59,264 bases of DNA from Dolichospermum sp. FACHB-1091 (GTDB taxonomy: Bacteria > Cyanobacteriota > Cyanobacteriia > Cyanobacteriales > Nostocaceae): assembly GCF_014697585.1 (NCBI RefSeq), contig NZ_JACJSB010000031.1:1-59264 (forward strand). Reading direction: 5' to 3'. This document shows, one piece after another, positions 36,071-44,310 of this stretch (within the stretch, counting starts at the first letter, position 1; each line of letters opens with the position of its first letter). The notes beneath the pieces are model-generated. The model had not been told where the DNA came from and did no database searches. It worked only from the letters and a program-made list of their open reading frames with translations. The translations under genes were made by a program, and so were the position numbers.

Positions 36071-36205
36071 GAGTAGGTGAACGGAAAAAACCGACATAAG
36101 TAACGAAAAGTAAAGTTGCCCAAAACCTGTTCCCTGTTCCCTGTTCCCTGTTCCCTGTTCCCTGTTCCCTTGTCATAACGACAATTTTTAACGCCAACCT
36201 ACTTG
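36071..36205 (-). mobile_element. TIR element with heptamer core (family S), copy 5, complete, reversed
   Basis: Reversed copy from GAGTAGGTGAACGG to CCAACCTACTTGA. The core is six tandem CTGTTCC heptamers (the complement of GGAACAG) at about 36126-36170. Its right arm faces the methyltransferase start, 33 bp away. Confidence 0.85.
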
Positions 36206-36559
36206 ATTAAAATTACTTTAGTACAAAAAGCTGAAAATGGAAATAAAAAACGTGATAAATTAGACAAAAACCGCTCAAAGCCTCATTTCTCTCCGTCCTC
36301 TGTGTCGTCTGTGTCCTAGTAGGTTCGTTTTTGTATTCATCAAATATAGCAAAAAGAGCGAAAAGGCCAGAAACAAAAATTTGAGATAAGTAAAGTTTTG
36401 TTAATTCATATAAATTGACAATTCTTAATTAAAATCAAGATATTTGTCTAATTATTAAATTTTTAATAATACTTATATCTAGTTGTGGATTTATGCAGTC
36501 ACTTAATATGAGAATTGTGTAATCTGAAAACAACTAACTAATGATTAAATAGAGGTCTA
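36206..36559. other. AT-rich gap
   Basis: 354 bp, with a CTCTGTGTC-type dispersed fragment at about 36290-36325. No ORF or hairpin to report. Confidence 0.4.
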
Positions 36560-36778
36560 ATGACTCCCACAATCATGCGTCAGCTTTGGTCTATAATTGA
36601 AGCTACCCACACAGTAACACTTTTACAGCTTGATGATGATAGTTTAGTACAGTGGTTGGTAAAACAAATCACTAATCAAGCCTTCTTAGATGCCAGTGAG
36701 ATTGATTTCCTCTGTGATTATATTCAATCTCGGCTGAGTCTGATTCGTGACTTAGCTTATGAGCGTCAACAAACATGA
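36560..36778 (+). CDS. Small hypothetical protein (72 residues)
   Basis: ATG at 36560 preceded by AGAGGT. The sequence is mostly helical and acidic (TVTLLQLDDDSLVQWLVKQI; DASEIDFLCDYIQSRLSLIRDLA). No motif is recognised. The good ribosome site and amino-acid composition suggest a real gene; it converges with ribD. Confidence 0.6.
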   Translation: MTPTIMRQLWSIIEATHTVTLLQLDDDSLVQWLVKQITNQAFLDASEIDFLCDYIQSRLSLIRDLAYERQQT

Positions 36779-36804
36779 TTAAGCCTTTATGCTATTTAAT
36801 TAAT

Positions 36805-37986
36805 TTAATTAATTACTGATGGTAAATAACCTTCTACTAAGCAGTCAGAGCCGATAATTCGCCAACTTACCCGTTCCAGAGGTAATGCTTGGGTCATACT
36901 GGTTAAACCTAAATCTCCTACAGGTGTGGGAGCATGATTTCCACCAATAATTTTGGGGGCGATAAATGCCATAATTTTTTGGACTGCGCCTTGAGCGATC
37001 GCATTAGCTGCTAGAATACCACCACATTCCCATAGTACGCTACAAAAACCGCGCTCATATAAATGAGTCATAACTTGTTCTGGAGTCAGTGATCTAAATT
37101 CCAGTACCTCCACCCCTTTTTCCCGCAGCATATTTTTAAAAGTCTGTGAGCTACCAACCTCCGTCAAAACTAAAGTTGGAGCTTCCCGGGTATCCCACAA
37201 GCGAGCTTGTTCTGGTAAATTCAGACTTCGACTCATCACTACTCGCAGGGGATTATGAGTATTACAGTTGTGGCTAGTTAAATCAGGGTTATCTTGTCTA
37301 ACCGTGTTTCCACCGACAACAACAGCATCACAAGCGGCTCGTAAGCGATGAACCTCCGCGCGAGCATCTTGATTTGTTACCCAAGCACTATGACCGGAAG
37401 TAGTAGCAATTTTGCCATCTAAGGTCATAGCATATTTCAAAATCCCTAAAGGTCGCTGATAGAGAATACGATGAATAAACCCTTCATTTAATCGCCGACA
37501 GGCTGCTTCTTCTACGCCGACAACAACTTCTATACCAGCAGCACGTAACCGCGCTATACCGCCACCAGCGACTAAGGGATTAGGATCAACCATTCCCACC
37601 ACCACCTTAGACACTCCAGCATTAATTAATGCTTCTGAACAGGGAGGAGTGCGTCCATAGTGGTTACAAGGTTCAAGACTGACATAAATAGTGCTTCCTC
37701 GCGCTCCTTCTCCCGCTGCTTTCAGGGCAAAAACTTCTGCATGAGGTTCACCGGCACGGGGATGAAATCCTTCCCCCACAACCTCCCCATTTTGAACAAC
37801 CACCGCCCCGACTAAGGGATTTGGTGAAGTCCGTCCCAAAGCTTTAGCAGCTAGTTCTAGACAGCGTAGCATCATCCTAGAGTCAAAGTCATTACCTAAT
37901 ATTTCTTTGACTACAGGCCGCCCTAGCAGTTGAGTATCTTGAGGAAAAGATAGAGATGTTAGCGAGATTTCCGGGAGCTTATCCAT
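36805..37986 (-). CDS. ribD: Bifunctional riboflavin biosynthesis deaminase/reductase
   Basis: 393 residues. The N-terminal deaminase domain carries HAE (82-84) and PCNHYGRTPPC with Cys107 and Cys116 binding zinc. The C-terminal reductase domain (from about 185) has LKYAMTLDGKIATTSGHSAWVTN and GGNTVRQDNPDLT. It converts 2,5-diamino-6-ribosylamino-pyrimidinone 5'-phosphate through deamination and NADPH reduction. About 35 extra N-terminal residues precede the usual RMMLRCLELA start. Stop is 12 bp from mreD on the same strand. Confidence 0.95.
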   Translation of the reverse strand: MDKLPEISLTSLSFPQDTQLLGRPVVKEILGNDFDSRMMLRCLELAAKALGRTSPNPLVGAVVVQNGEVVGEGFHPRAGEPHAEVFALKAAGEGARGSTIYVSLEPCNHYGRTPPCSEALINAGVSKVVVGMVDPNPLVAGGGIARLRAAGIEVVVGVEEAACRRLNEGFIHRILYQRPLGILKYAMTLDGKIATTSGHSAWVTNQDARAEVHRLRAACDAVVVGGNTVRQDNPDLTSHNCNTHNPLRVVMSRSLNLPEQARLWDTREAPTLVLTEVGSSQTFKNMLREKGVEVLEFRSLTPEQVMTHLYERGFCSVLWECGGILAANAIAQGAVQKIMAFIAPKIIGGNHAPTPVGDLGLTSMTQALPLERVSWRIIGSDCLVEGYLPSVIN

Positions 37987-37998
37987 TGGACTTATGAG

Positions 37999-38613
37999 TT
38001 AGTTACGAATTAATTTTATCTGCTGCCACCAGCGATTAAGAGGATAATAAACTACCGGTGCCCACAAACTGCTAAGAATTGCCGAAGCTAGGGTAACACG
38101 CTGGTAATAAGTCCAAATGCTGGCTAGATGACGATTTCCTAGCAAAGACAACTGCACAGCAAAAATAGTATCTACCACCACAGCCATCCCAAATACAATT
38201 AAAGCAATAGAAATAAAGTCTTCTTGAATAAACCGCTGTTTTTGAATTAGTGCTGTTAACATTCCGACTATTCCCAAACCCAAGGCATGAGTTGGATCTG
38301 GTGATGTCATTGCGTCTTGCAATAGCCCTAAAATAATTCCTGATAGTATGCCAGATAATACCGAGCGATTTACACTCCAAGACACTACCCAAATTAGTAA
38401 CCAGTTAGGACCTATGCCTAATAACTCCATCCCAATGAGGCGAGTTGGCAACATTAGTAAACATAACAGCACTGTCCCAAATGTGATCATCCAATCTATA
38501 AATTGACACCACCAAGGATGCCATTGGACTAATGGCGGAATCAAAGAATGGGATTTTCGGGCTGGTGATGCTGCTTTTTTGTTCCTGTCTCCAGGAAATC
38601 CAGGTATTTTCAT
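37999..38613 (-). CDS. mreD: Rod shape-determining protein MreD
   Basis: 204 residues: a basic, Ser-rich cytoplasmic N-terminus of about 25 residues, then about five membrane helices with LPTRLIGMELLGIGPNWLLIWVVSWSVNRS and SGIILGLLQDAMTSPDPTHALGLGIVGMLTALIQ, which is the cyanobacterial MreD pattern. MreD joins MreB and MreC in the elongasome. mreB and mreC normally lie just upstream, but here a divergent TA module occupies that side. Confidence 0.85.
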   Translation of the reverse strand: MKIPGFPGDRNKKAASPARKSHSLIPPLVQWHPWWCQFIDWMITFGTVLLCLLMLPTRLIGMELLGIGPNWLLIWVVSWSVNRSVLSGILSGIILGLLQDAMTSPDPTHALGLGIVGMLTALIQKQRFIQEDFISIALIVFGMAVVVDTIFAVQLSLLGNRHLASIWTYYQRVTLASAILSSLWAPVVYYPLNRWWQQIKLIRN

Positions 38614-38761
38614 CGTTTTGGTGATTGGTGATTATCTCCTGAAGCTGTCATTCATCCGCCATTATGCAACGCTTTTTTATTTAACTATCGTTTCGGATAT
38701 TGCGTTTAGCGAAAATAAAAGATATTATGCAATTACAAAATATATCACAAATCTAACCATT

Positions 38762-39235
38762 ATGAAGAATGTCATACCTGTCCAAAACCAACCTGTAGAG
38801 GCAATTAAGCCTCATTTTCATGTAGTAGATGAACAGTTATCAATCAAACACCTGGAAAATTTACTCAAAGCTCAACCTTCTCAACCAAAATTAGTAGCAG
38901 CAGACGGTCAAGAAATTATCATTCCCGACTCAGTATATAAGATATTACTTCAAGCTGTTCATGCAATGGCTTTAGGTAAGGCCATTTCTATAGTCCCCCA
39001 AGAGCAAAAATTGACAACACAAGAAGCAGCAGACCTGCTTAAAGTTTCCCGTCCTTATCTGATTAAGTTATTAGATCAAGGTGAAATTCCTTGTATTAGA
39101 GTAGGAACACATCGGCGTGTTCGCTTTGATGATTTAATGAAATATAAGGAGCAAAGAGATGCTAAACGTAGCCAATTTTTGCAGGAGATGATTGATATTA
39201 GCGAAGAAGCTGGATTTTATGATGATGAGGAGTGA
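38762..39235 (+). CDS. Excisionase-type HTH antitoxin
   Basis: 157 residues from the ATG at 38762; the longer frame to 38579 starts with TTG inside mreD. An N-terminal region (LSIKHLENLLKAQPSQPKLVAADGQEIIIPDSVYKILLQ) precedes a winged HTH of the excisionase/MerR-like kind (LTTQEAADLLKVSRPYLIKLLDQGEIPCIRVGTHRRVRFDDLMKY). The Ser/Glu/Asp-rich tail (ISEEAGFYDDEE) is typical of antitoxin C-termini that cover a PIN toxin. Followed 12 bp later by the PIN gene. Confidence 0.8.
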   Translation: MKNVIPVQNQPVEAIKPHFHVVDEQLSIKHLENLLKAQPSQPKLVAADGQEIIIPDSVYKILLQAVHAMALGKAISIVPQEQKLTTQEAADLLKVSRPYLIKLLDQGEIPCIRVGTHRRVRFDDLMKYKEQRDAKRSQFLQEMIDISEEAGFYDDEE

Positions 39236-39247
39236 GTAAAAAGTCAA

Positions 39248-39703
39248 ATGACCATGCCCAGTGTTGTCTTAGATGCCTGTGTTCTGATTCCTTCGTACCT
39301 ACGAGACACCTTGCTGACTACTGCTGAGGCTGGTCTTTATATGCCATATTGGTCAGAGAAAATCTTAGATGAAACAACGAGAAATATTGTTCTTATAGCT
39401 AAAAAAGCTGAAAAAGATGTTTCTGCAAAAAAGATTCAAAATTTAGAAAAAACAATGAAAAAAGCTTTTCCTGAAGCAATGACGGAAGTGACTGTAGGAC
39501 TAGAGGATCTGATGAGAAATGACCCTAAAGATCGTCATGTTCTTGTTGCTGCTGTCATAGCTAAAGCTGATATTATTGTTACCAGTAATCTTAAAGACTT
39601 CGATGATAAAGCTTTGATTCCTTGGAATATTAAAGCACAGTCACCTGATGATTTTCTTTGTGAGCTATTTAATGAATACACCCAGATGAAATGGTTCAAG
39701 TAA
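39248..39703 (+). CDS. PIN domain ribonuclease-type toxin
   Basis: 151 residues, beginning VVLDACVLIPSYLRD (first catalytic Asp). An acidic centre LMRNDPKDRHVLVAAVIAKADIIVTSNLKDFDD carries the remaining PIN carboxylates (Asp/Glu cluster). Putative RNase toxin paired with the preceding HTH antitoxin. It overlaps the next gene by 13 bp. Confidence 0.8.
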   Translation: MTMPSVVLDACVLIPSYLRDTLLTTAEAGLYMPYWSEKILDETTRNIVLIAKKAEKDVSAKKIQNLEKTMKKAFPEAMTEVTVGLEDLMRNDPKDRHVLVAAVIAKADIIVTSNLKDFDDKALIPWNIKAQSPDDFLCELFNEYTQMKWFK

Positions 39704-40098
39704 TTCAAAACCAAGTACAAAGGTATAGAAGACATCCAAGGACTTTTCTCGAACTACTTGATAAGTTGAGTAAACAAATACCGAAGTTTACCAGACAGCT
39801 TATATTGTATGAATACAGCGAGAGTATTTTCCAAATTACCAACAAAGCTTTGATTCTTCTAGGAAGACAAACTAGAGAAGGTGGTAGATACTTGGATGGT
39901 AAACGGTATCAACTTTTCCAAAATAAGGAAATTTTAACAATTACTGCTAAGGACAATCGGGAGAAGATTCTGCAAGTGCAAAATGGTAGAATAGAAGCAA
40001 ACCTCTCATCAGCAGATGTTGAAGCATTCCAAAGATTTGAAAAAAGCTTAGAGCAGCAATTACAAGAAGCTGAAATACAAAAGTCTCAAACTCCATAA
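39691..40098 (+). CDS. Third gene of the PIN module, unknown function
   Basis: 135 residues, starting with ATG at 39691 inside the PIN gene. Basic N-terminus (QRYRRHPRTFLELLDKLSKQIPK), a beta-looking middle (LILLGRQTREGGRYLDGKRYQLFQNKEILTITAKD), and a Glu/Gln-rich C-terminus. I do not recognise a family. The overlap argues for translational coupling with the toxin, so it could be an accessory or regulatory part of the TA module; this is inference. Confidence 0.7.
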   Translation: MVQVIQNQVQRYRRHPRTFLELLDKLSKQIPKFTRQLILYEYSESIFQITNKALILLGRQTREGGRYLDGKRYQLFQNKEILTITAKDNREKILQVQNGRIEANLSSADVEAFQRFEKSLEQQLQEAEIQKSQTP

Positions 40099-40154
40099 CC
40101 TAACTTTAACCACAAGATGTTAAATCTAGTAACGTTGAATCATAAAAAACCAAC

Positions 40155-41201
40155 GTGAAAGCACAAGTATTTAGAGGCGTAAATCGCCTATCCTACGAAG
40201 AAGTCCCAGTTCCCACACTGGAAGCAGATGAAGTTCTGGTCCAGGTGCGGGTTGTCGGTTTGTGTCAGTCAGATATTAAAAAGATTCGCTATCCTTTGTA
40301 TGAACCGCCACGCATATTTGGACATGAAACCGCTGGAACTATTGCGGCTGTTGGTTCTCAGGTGCAAGGGTGGCAGGTAGGACAACGGGTAGCGGTGATG
40401 CACCATATACCATGTATGCGTTGCGCCTATTGCTTAAATGATAATTTTTCCATGTGCGATGTTTATAAAAATATCTCCACTAGCGCGGGTTTTAACCCCA
40501 GTGGCGGCGGTTTTGCTGAGTATGTGAAAGTTCCAGCCCACATTGTGGAAAATGGTGGCTTAATTCCCATCCCTGATGATATCAGTTTTGAAGAGGCGAG
40601 TTTTGTTGAACCTACTAATTGCTGTTTAAAAGCTGTTAAAAAAGCCCAAATTGCACCAGGACAAACTGTACTGGTCACTGGTGCAGGTCCGATTGGTTTA
40701 ATGTTTATGATGTTGGTGAAGTTCTTTGGGGCTAAAGCGATCGCTACGGACCTCTTGCCTTCTAGAATTGAAAAAGCCCTAGCAGTAGGCGCACAAGCAG
40801 CTTTTGATGCCCGTGATCCTGATTTACCCGCCAAAATTCAAGCTTTAACTGGGGGTATGGGTGTTGATGTCACTTTATTAGCAGTTCCTAGCGATAAAGC
40901 GTTTTTTCAAGCTTTGGACTGTACTCGCAAAGGTGGAAAAATCCTATTTTTTGCGGAATTTCCCGATGAATTGACCATTCCCATTAATCCTAATATCCTC
41001 TATCGTCGAGAAATAGATCTAATGGGTAGTTATAGCTCATCCTACCGTTTACAAAGTCTATCTGCGGATATTGTCTTTAATCGCCGCATTGATGTTAAAG
41101 CTTTAATTAGCGATCGCTATCCCCTACAAGATCTACCACAAGCCGTAGACCAAGCGATCGCCCCGACAGCAGAAACTTATAAAATCTTAATCTATCCCTA
41201 A
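40155..41201 (+). CDS. Zinc-dependent medium-chain alcohol dehydrogenase
   Basis: 348 residues, GTG start at 40155. Catalytic zinc ligands: Cys38 in GLCQSD, GHETAG (His about 60). Structural-zinc Cys cluster CMRCAYCLNDNFSMC (near 91). Rossmann NAD fold begins VLVTGAGPIGLMFM (near 172). Sorbitol/threonine dehydrogenase-like; the substrate is unknown. Confidence 0.85.
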   Translation: MKAQVFRGVNRLSYEEVPVPTLEADEVLVQVRVVGLCQSDIKKIRYPLYEPPRIFGHETAGTIAAVGSQVQGWQVGQRVAVMHHIPCMRCAYCLNDNFSMCDVYKNISTSAGFNPSGGGFAEYVKVPAHIVENGGLIPIPDDISFEEASFVEPTNCCLKAVKKAQIAPGQTVLVTGAGPIGLMFMMLVKFFGAKAIATDLLPSRIEKALAVGAQAAFDARDPDLPAKIQALTGGMGVDVTLLAVPSDKAFFQALDCTRKGGKILFFAEFPDELTIPINPNILYRREIDLMGSYSSSYRLQSLSADIVFNRRIDVKALISDRYPLQDLPQAVDQAIAPTAETYKILIYP

Positions 41202-41258
41202 GACAACCAGGGGAGAGGGGGAAAGCATTTATGAATTTTTATATCATTTCTCAATTTT

Positions 41259-41272
41259 GTAAGTTACGCTAC
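41259..41272 (+). promoter_or_regulatory. NtcA site, GTA-N8-TAC, distal
   Basis: GTAAGTTACGCTAC matches the NtcA consensus GTA-N8-TAC perfectly. It lies within a 36-bp direct repeat whose second copy carries the other site. Confidence 0.75.
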
Positions 41273-41341
41273 AGACTTTTATGTTCTCATGTAGAGTACA
41301 AGCAGCATAGAAGAAATATAATCATATTTATTTAAGATTTT

Positions 41342-41373
41342 GTAGTTTACACTACAGATTTTTGTGTTATCAT
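41342..41373 (+). promoter_or_regulatory. gifA promoter with overlapping NtcA site
   Basis: GTAGTTTACACTAC (41342-41355) is a second perfect GTA-N8-TAC. It overlaps a -35-like TTTACA (41346-41351) that stands 16 bases before TATCAT (41368-41373), so bound NtcA would block RNA polymerase. This fits the NtcA repression of gif genes known in other cyanobacteria. Confidence 0.75.
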
Positions 41374-41430
41374 CAAATTGCAGGAAGTAGGAAATTATTT
41401 CTTAGTAAATAAATACAGGGAGGTAGTGTC

Positions 41431-41631
41431 ATGTCTATTCAAGAAAAAGCTCGTCAATTGATGGTACGTCAACATCAGCAAGCTAAAAACCGTCAACAGT
41501 CCATGCTGATGCGTGCTGCACAGGAACTTGGTTTGCACGAAGAAATGTCTCACTATTGGAATCCCATTCAAGGTAAGATGGATGCGGCTACCCAGACCCT
41601 TTATGGACGCAGCCAAGCGACTATGAGTTAA
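41431..41631 (+). CDS. gifA: Glutamine synthetase inactivating factor IF7
   Basis: 66 residues, basic and Gln-rich, closely matching the IF7 pattern as I recall it from Synechocystis and Anabaena: the run ARQLMVRQHQQAKNRQQSM corresponds to ARALMMRHHQFIKNRQQSM. IF7 binds and inhibits type I glutamine synthetase when ammonium is present. Its position directly downstream of and convergent with glnA (64 bp apart) repeats the arrangement known in Anabaena. The ATG at 41431 follows GGGAGG. Two NtcA sites lie upstream. Confidence 0.9.
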   Translation: MSIQEKARQLMVRQHQQAKNRQQSMLMRAAQELGLHEEMSHYWNPIQGKMDAATQTLYGRSQATMS

Positions 41632-41632
41632 G

Positions 41633-41662
41633 AGAAAAAGAAAGCCACCCCAGAGGGTGGCT
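41633..41662 (-). terminator. Intrinsic terminator of glnA
   Basis: Stem AGCCACCC/GGGTGGCT with a 4-base loop. Read on the minus strand it is followed by TTCTTTTTCTC, so it ends glnA transcripts. On the plus strand the downstream bases are A-rich. Confidence 0.85.
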
Positions 41663-41695
41663 AAAAAATTAGTTGTACGTTAGTAATTGTTGTAA

Positions 41696-43111
41696 TTAGC
41701 AATCGTAATACAAGAAGAATTCATAAGGATGTGGACGCAATTGCATTTGCTTAACTTCATTAGCAATTTTGTAATCAATCCAGTTCTCAATGAAATCTTG
41801 AGAGAAAACACCAGTTTCAGTTAAGAAAGCGTGATCATTTTCCAAAGCTTCCAAAGCCAATTCTAAAGAACCGGGAGTGGAAGGAATCTTAGATAATTCT
41901 TCTGGGGAAAGTTCATAGATATTTTTATCTAAGGGTTCACCCGGATGAATTTTGTTTTTGATACCGTCAATACCAGCACAAAGCATAGCCGCAAAAGCCA
42001 AGTAAGGGTTAGAAGTAGCGTCTGGACAACGAAATTCTAAGCGCTTGGCTTTGGGGTTATTTCCAGAAAGAGGAATGCGGACGGAAGCAGAACGATTACC
42101 TTGGGAGTAAGCCAAGTTTACAGGTGCTTCATAACCGGGTACAAGACGCTTGTAAGAGTTGGTGGTGGGGTTAGTGATTGCCAACAATGCTGGAGCGTGC
42201 TTGAGAATACCACCAATGTAGTAAAGTCCCATTTCACTCATACCAGCGTACTTGTCACCCGCAAAGAGAGGTTGACCATTTTTCCAGATAGACTGGTGAC
42301 AGTGCATACCAGAACCATTATCACCAAAAATGGGTTTAGGCATGAAGGTGACAGTTTTGCCATATTTTCTAGCAACGTTCTTAATGACATATTTGTAAGT
42401 CATTAACCAGTCAGCAGCTTCAATTAACTTACCAAAACGGAAACCAAGTTCGCACTGACCACCGGTGGCTACCTCATGGTGTTGTTTTTCAATAGGTACA
42501 CCACAATCTTTCATGATCAACAGCATTTCCGTCCGCATATCTTGAAAGCTGTCTGTGGGTGGTACGGGGAAGTAACCTTCCTTAACGCGGGTTTTATAAC
42601 CCAGGTTAGGCTTTTCTTCTCTACCAGTATTCCAACGACCTTCTACAGAATCTACATAATAGTAACCTGAGTTAGTGGTTTGGTCGTAGCGGACATCATC
42701 AAAAATGAAAAACTCAGCTTCAGGACCAAAGAAAGCTGTATCACCAAGTCCAGTAGAAGCTAAGTAGTCTATGGCTTTTTGGGCAATAACACGGGGACAA
42801 CGGTTATACCACTGACCTGTACGAGGTTCTTTAATACTACAAATGATACTTAGAGTTGGTTCTTTCATGAAGGGATCGATCCAAGCAGTGTTAGGATCAA
42901 GTACCATTGTCATGTCAGATTCTTCGATACCCTTCCAACCCCGAATACTAGAACCGTCGAAGGGAACACCGTCAGAGAATGAACTTTCATCAATTTGGTC
43001 TTGGTACATGGTCAAATGCTGCCAAGTTCCCAGTGTATCAATGAATTTCAGATCAATCATCTGAATTTTTTCGTCTTGAATCTTCTTCAAGATTTCTTTT
43101 GGGGTTGCCAT
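41696..43111 (-). CDS. glnA: Type I glutamine synthetase
   Basis: 471 residues, the standard GSI length. Catalytic blocks visible: [46 protein letters not shown] (ATP/metal region), [23 protein letters not shown] and NRSASVRIP. It makes glutamine from glutamate and ammonium, the entry of nitrogen into metabolism. NtcA-activated promoter at 43218-43260; inhibitor gene gifA follows. Confidence 0.95.
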   Translation of the reverse strand: MATPKEILKKIQDEKIQMIDLKFIDTLGTWQHLTMYQDQIDESSFSDGVPFDGSSIRGWKGIEESDMTMVLDPNTAWIDPFMKEPTLSIICSIKEPRTGQWYNRCPRVIAQKAIDYLASTGLGDTAFFGPEAEFFIFDDVRYDQTTNSGYYYVDSVEGRWNTGREEKPNLGYKTRVKEGYFPVPPTDSFQDMRTEMLLIMKDCGVPIEKQHHEVATGGQCELGFRFGKLIEAADWLMTYKYVIKNVARKYGKTVTFMPKPIFGDNGSGMHCHQSIWKNGQPLFAGDKYAGMSEMGLYYIGGILKHAPALLAITNPTTNSYKRLVPGYEAPVNLAYSQGNRSASVRIPLSGNNPKAKRLEFRCPDATSNPYLAFAAMLCAGIDGIKNKIHPGEPLDKNIYELSPEELSKIPSTPGSLELALEALENDHAFLTETGVFSQDFIENWIDYKIANEVKQMQLRPHPYEFFLYYDC

Positions 43112-43217
43112 TGTTACTTTACTCCTTCTGTAGGCAATTACCTAATATAAACCCAAACCATCATAAGACGTTCTCACCCTGTTACGCTCAACCAAGTTGT
43201 CACACACCACCTGAAAT

Positions 43218-43260
43218 ATCGTAAATAGTTAACTTGACATGATTTTGTCATGTTAGTTAC
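43218..43260 (-). promoter_or_regulatory. NtcA-activated glnA promoter
   Basis: On the minus strand GTAACTAACATGAC (43260-43247) is one mismatch from GTA-N8-TAC. It is followed 23 bases later by TACGAT (TAN3T) at 43223-43218. This is the class II NtcA spacing, and the sequence around TACGATATTTCA resembles, as I recall it, the characterised Anabaena glnA promoter. Confidence 0.8.
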
Positions 43261-43338
43261 AGATTGTCTGGATTACAGGTTATGTTAACCTTTCTTTCGT
43301 AATTTGTACAAAACTATAAACTTTATCATCAAGGGTCA

Positions 43339-43413
43339 ACTTTGGCATAAAATCCTTAAGTAGTAGATGAATAGTTTTGTGCCAAAGTCTATTTTATGCG
43401 AATTGGCACAAAA
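43339..43413. promoter_or_regulatory. Three copies of TTGGCAYAAAA between glnA and apcF
   Basis: ACTTTGGCATAAAA (43339-43352, direct), TTTTGTGCCAAAGT (43375-43388, inverted) and TTGGCACAAAA (43403-43413, direct). They sit 80-130 bp upstream of apcF and beyond the glnA promoter. Operator function is inferred. Confidence 0.55.
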
Positions 43414-43481
43414 TTCTATTGGTGCGTAATTGCAGCCAATTTAATATCAAACCATAAATAGTTGACAATTGGGAGAAAAAA

Positions 43482-43991
43482 ATGCGCGATGCCGTTACAA
43501 CTTTAATTAAGAATTATGACGTAACCGGTCGTTATTTTGACCGGAACGCCATTGATAGTCTCAAATCTTACTTTGAGAGTGGAACAGCCAGAATACAAGC
43601 CGCAGCAGCAATTAATGCTAATGCAGCCGCAATTGTTAAACAAGCTGGTGCAAAGTTATTTGAACAGTTACCAGAATTAATTCGTCCTGGTGGTAATGCT
43701 TATACAACTCGTCGTTTTGCGGCTTGTTTACGGGATATGGACTATTATCTGCGCTATGCTACCTATGCGTTAGTTGCAGGTAATATGAATGTACTTGACG
43801 AGCGTGTATTACAAGGACTACGGGAAACTTACAATTCCTTGGGTGTACCCATTGGTTCAACAGTGCAAGGTATCCAGATTATGAAGGATCTTGTTAAGGA
43901 ACAAGTAGCAGTTGCAGGTATTACCAATGCTGCTTTTGTGGATGAGCCTTTTGATTATATCACTCGTGAGTTGAGTGAGATTGATGTTTAA
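43482..43991 (+). CDS. apcF: Allophycocyanin beta-18 subunit
   Basis: 169 residues. MRDAVTTLIKNYDVTGRYFD and NAYTTRRFAACLRDMDYYLRYATYAL are the ApcF pattern. Cys82 binds phycocyanobilin; Asn72 is the usual methyl-asparagine site. ApcF is a minor subunit of the core terminal-emitter complex of the phycobilisome on the thylakoid surface. A GGGAG site precedes the ATG. Confidence 0.95.
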   Translation: MRDAVTTLIKNYDVTGRYFDRNAIDSLKSYFESGTARIQAAAAINANAAAIVKQAGAKLFEQLPELIRPGGNAYTTRRFAACLRDMDYYLRYATYALVAGNMNVLDERVLQGLRETYNSLGVPIGSTVQGIQIMKDLVKEQVAVAGITNAAFVDEPFDYITRELSEIDV

Positions 43992-44065
43992 TATCTAACT
44001 AAATTTTGGCGATTATAAATCGCGGCTACACAAACCAAGTCTGCTAAGACGGACTAAATCTGCAT

Positions 44066-44105
44066 CGCACTTTGACTTTTTGCCAAGGTGCGTTTATTTT
44101 TTTTA
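44066..44105 (+). terminator. Intrinsic terminator of apcF
   Basis: Stem CGCACTTTG/CAAGGTGCG (9 bp, one G-U) with a 9-base loop, followed by TTTATTTTTTTTAT. Confidence 0.9.
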
Positions 44106-44310
44106 TGATTTTCATAGTTGACTAGATTAGGATTTTGTTGTAAGATGCCTTCATGCTACTATGATTCAAGAAAAACTCATGGTAAACAAGCAACAAAGAC
44201 TACTACTGGCACAATACGCTCTGAGTACCCAGACACCCTTGGAATCAAGGTTTAGCATTAACTTCACTTAACCCAACCTATCTACTACCTACTTTTACAC
44301 GGAGTTTTAT
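44106..44310. other. NLR-like gene promoter-side region
   Basis: A 36-codon open frame (44161-44271, MIQEKLMVNKQQRLLLAQYA..) lies here without a ribosome site and is not called. The following CAACC-rich stretch looks like a fragment of a dispersed repeat. Confidence 0.3.

Noticed and set aside
38579-38761. 61-residue extension of the HTH antitoxin
   Set aside because: TTG start within mreD on the other strand; the ATG at 38762 gives a sensible protein.
43403-43425. Sigma-54-like promoter (TGGCAC...)
   Set aside because: Cyanobacteria lack sigma-54, and there is no GC element at the -12 position.
44161-44271. 36-codon ORF before the NLR-like gene
   Set aside because: No ribosome site, no recognisable family, and its end runs into dispersed-repeat-like sequence.
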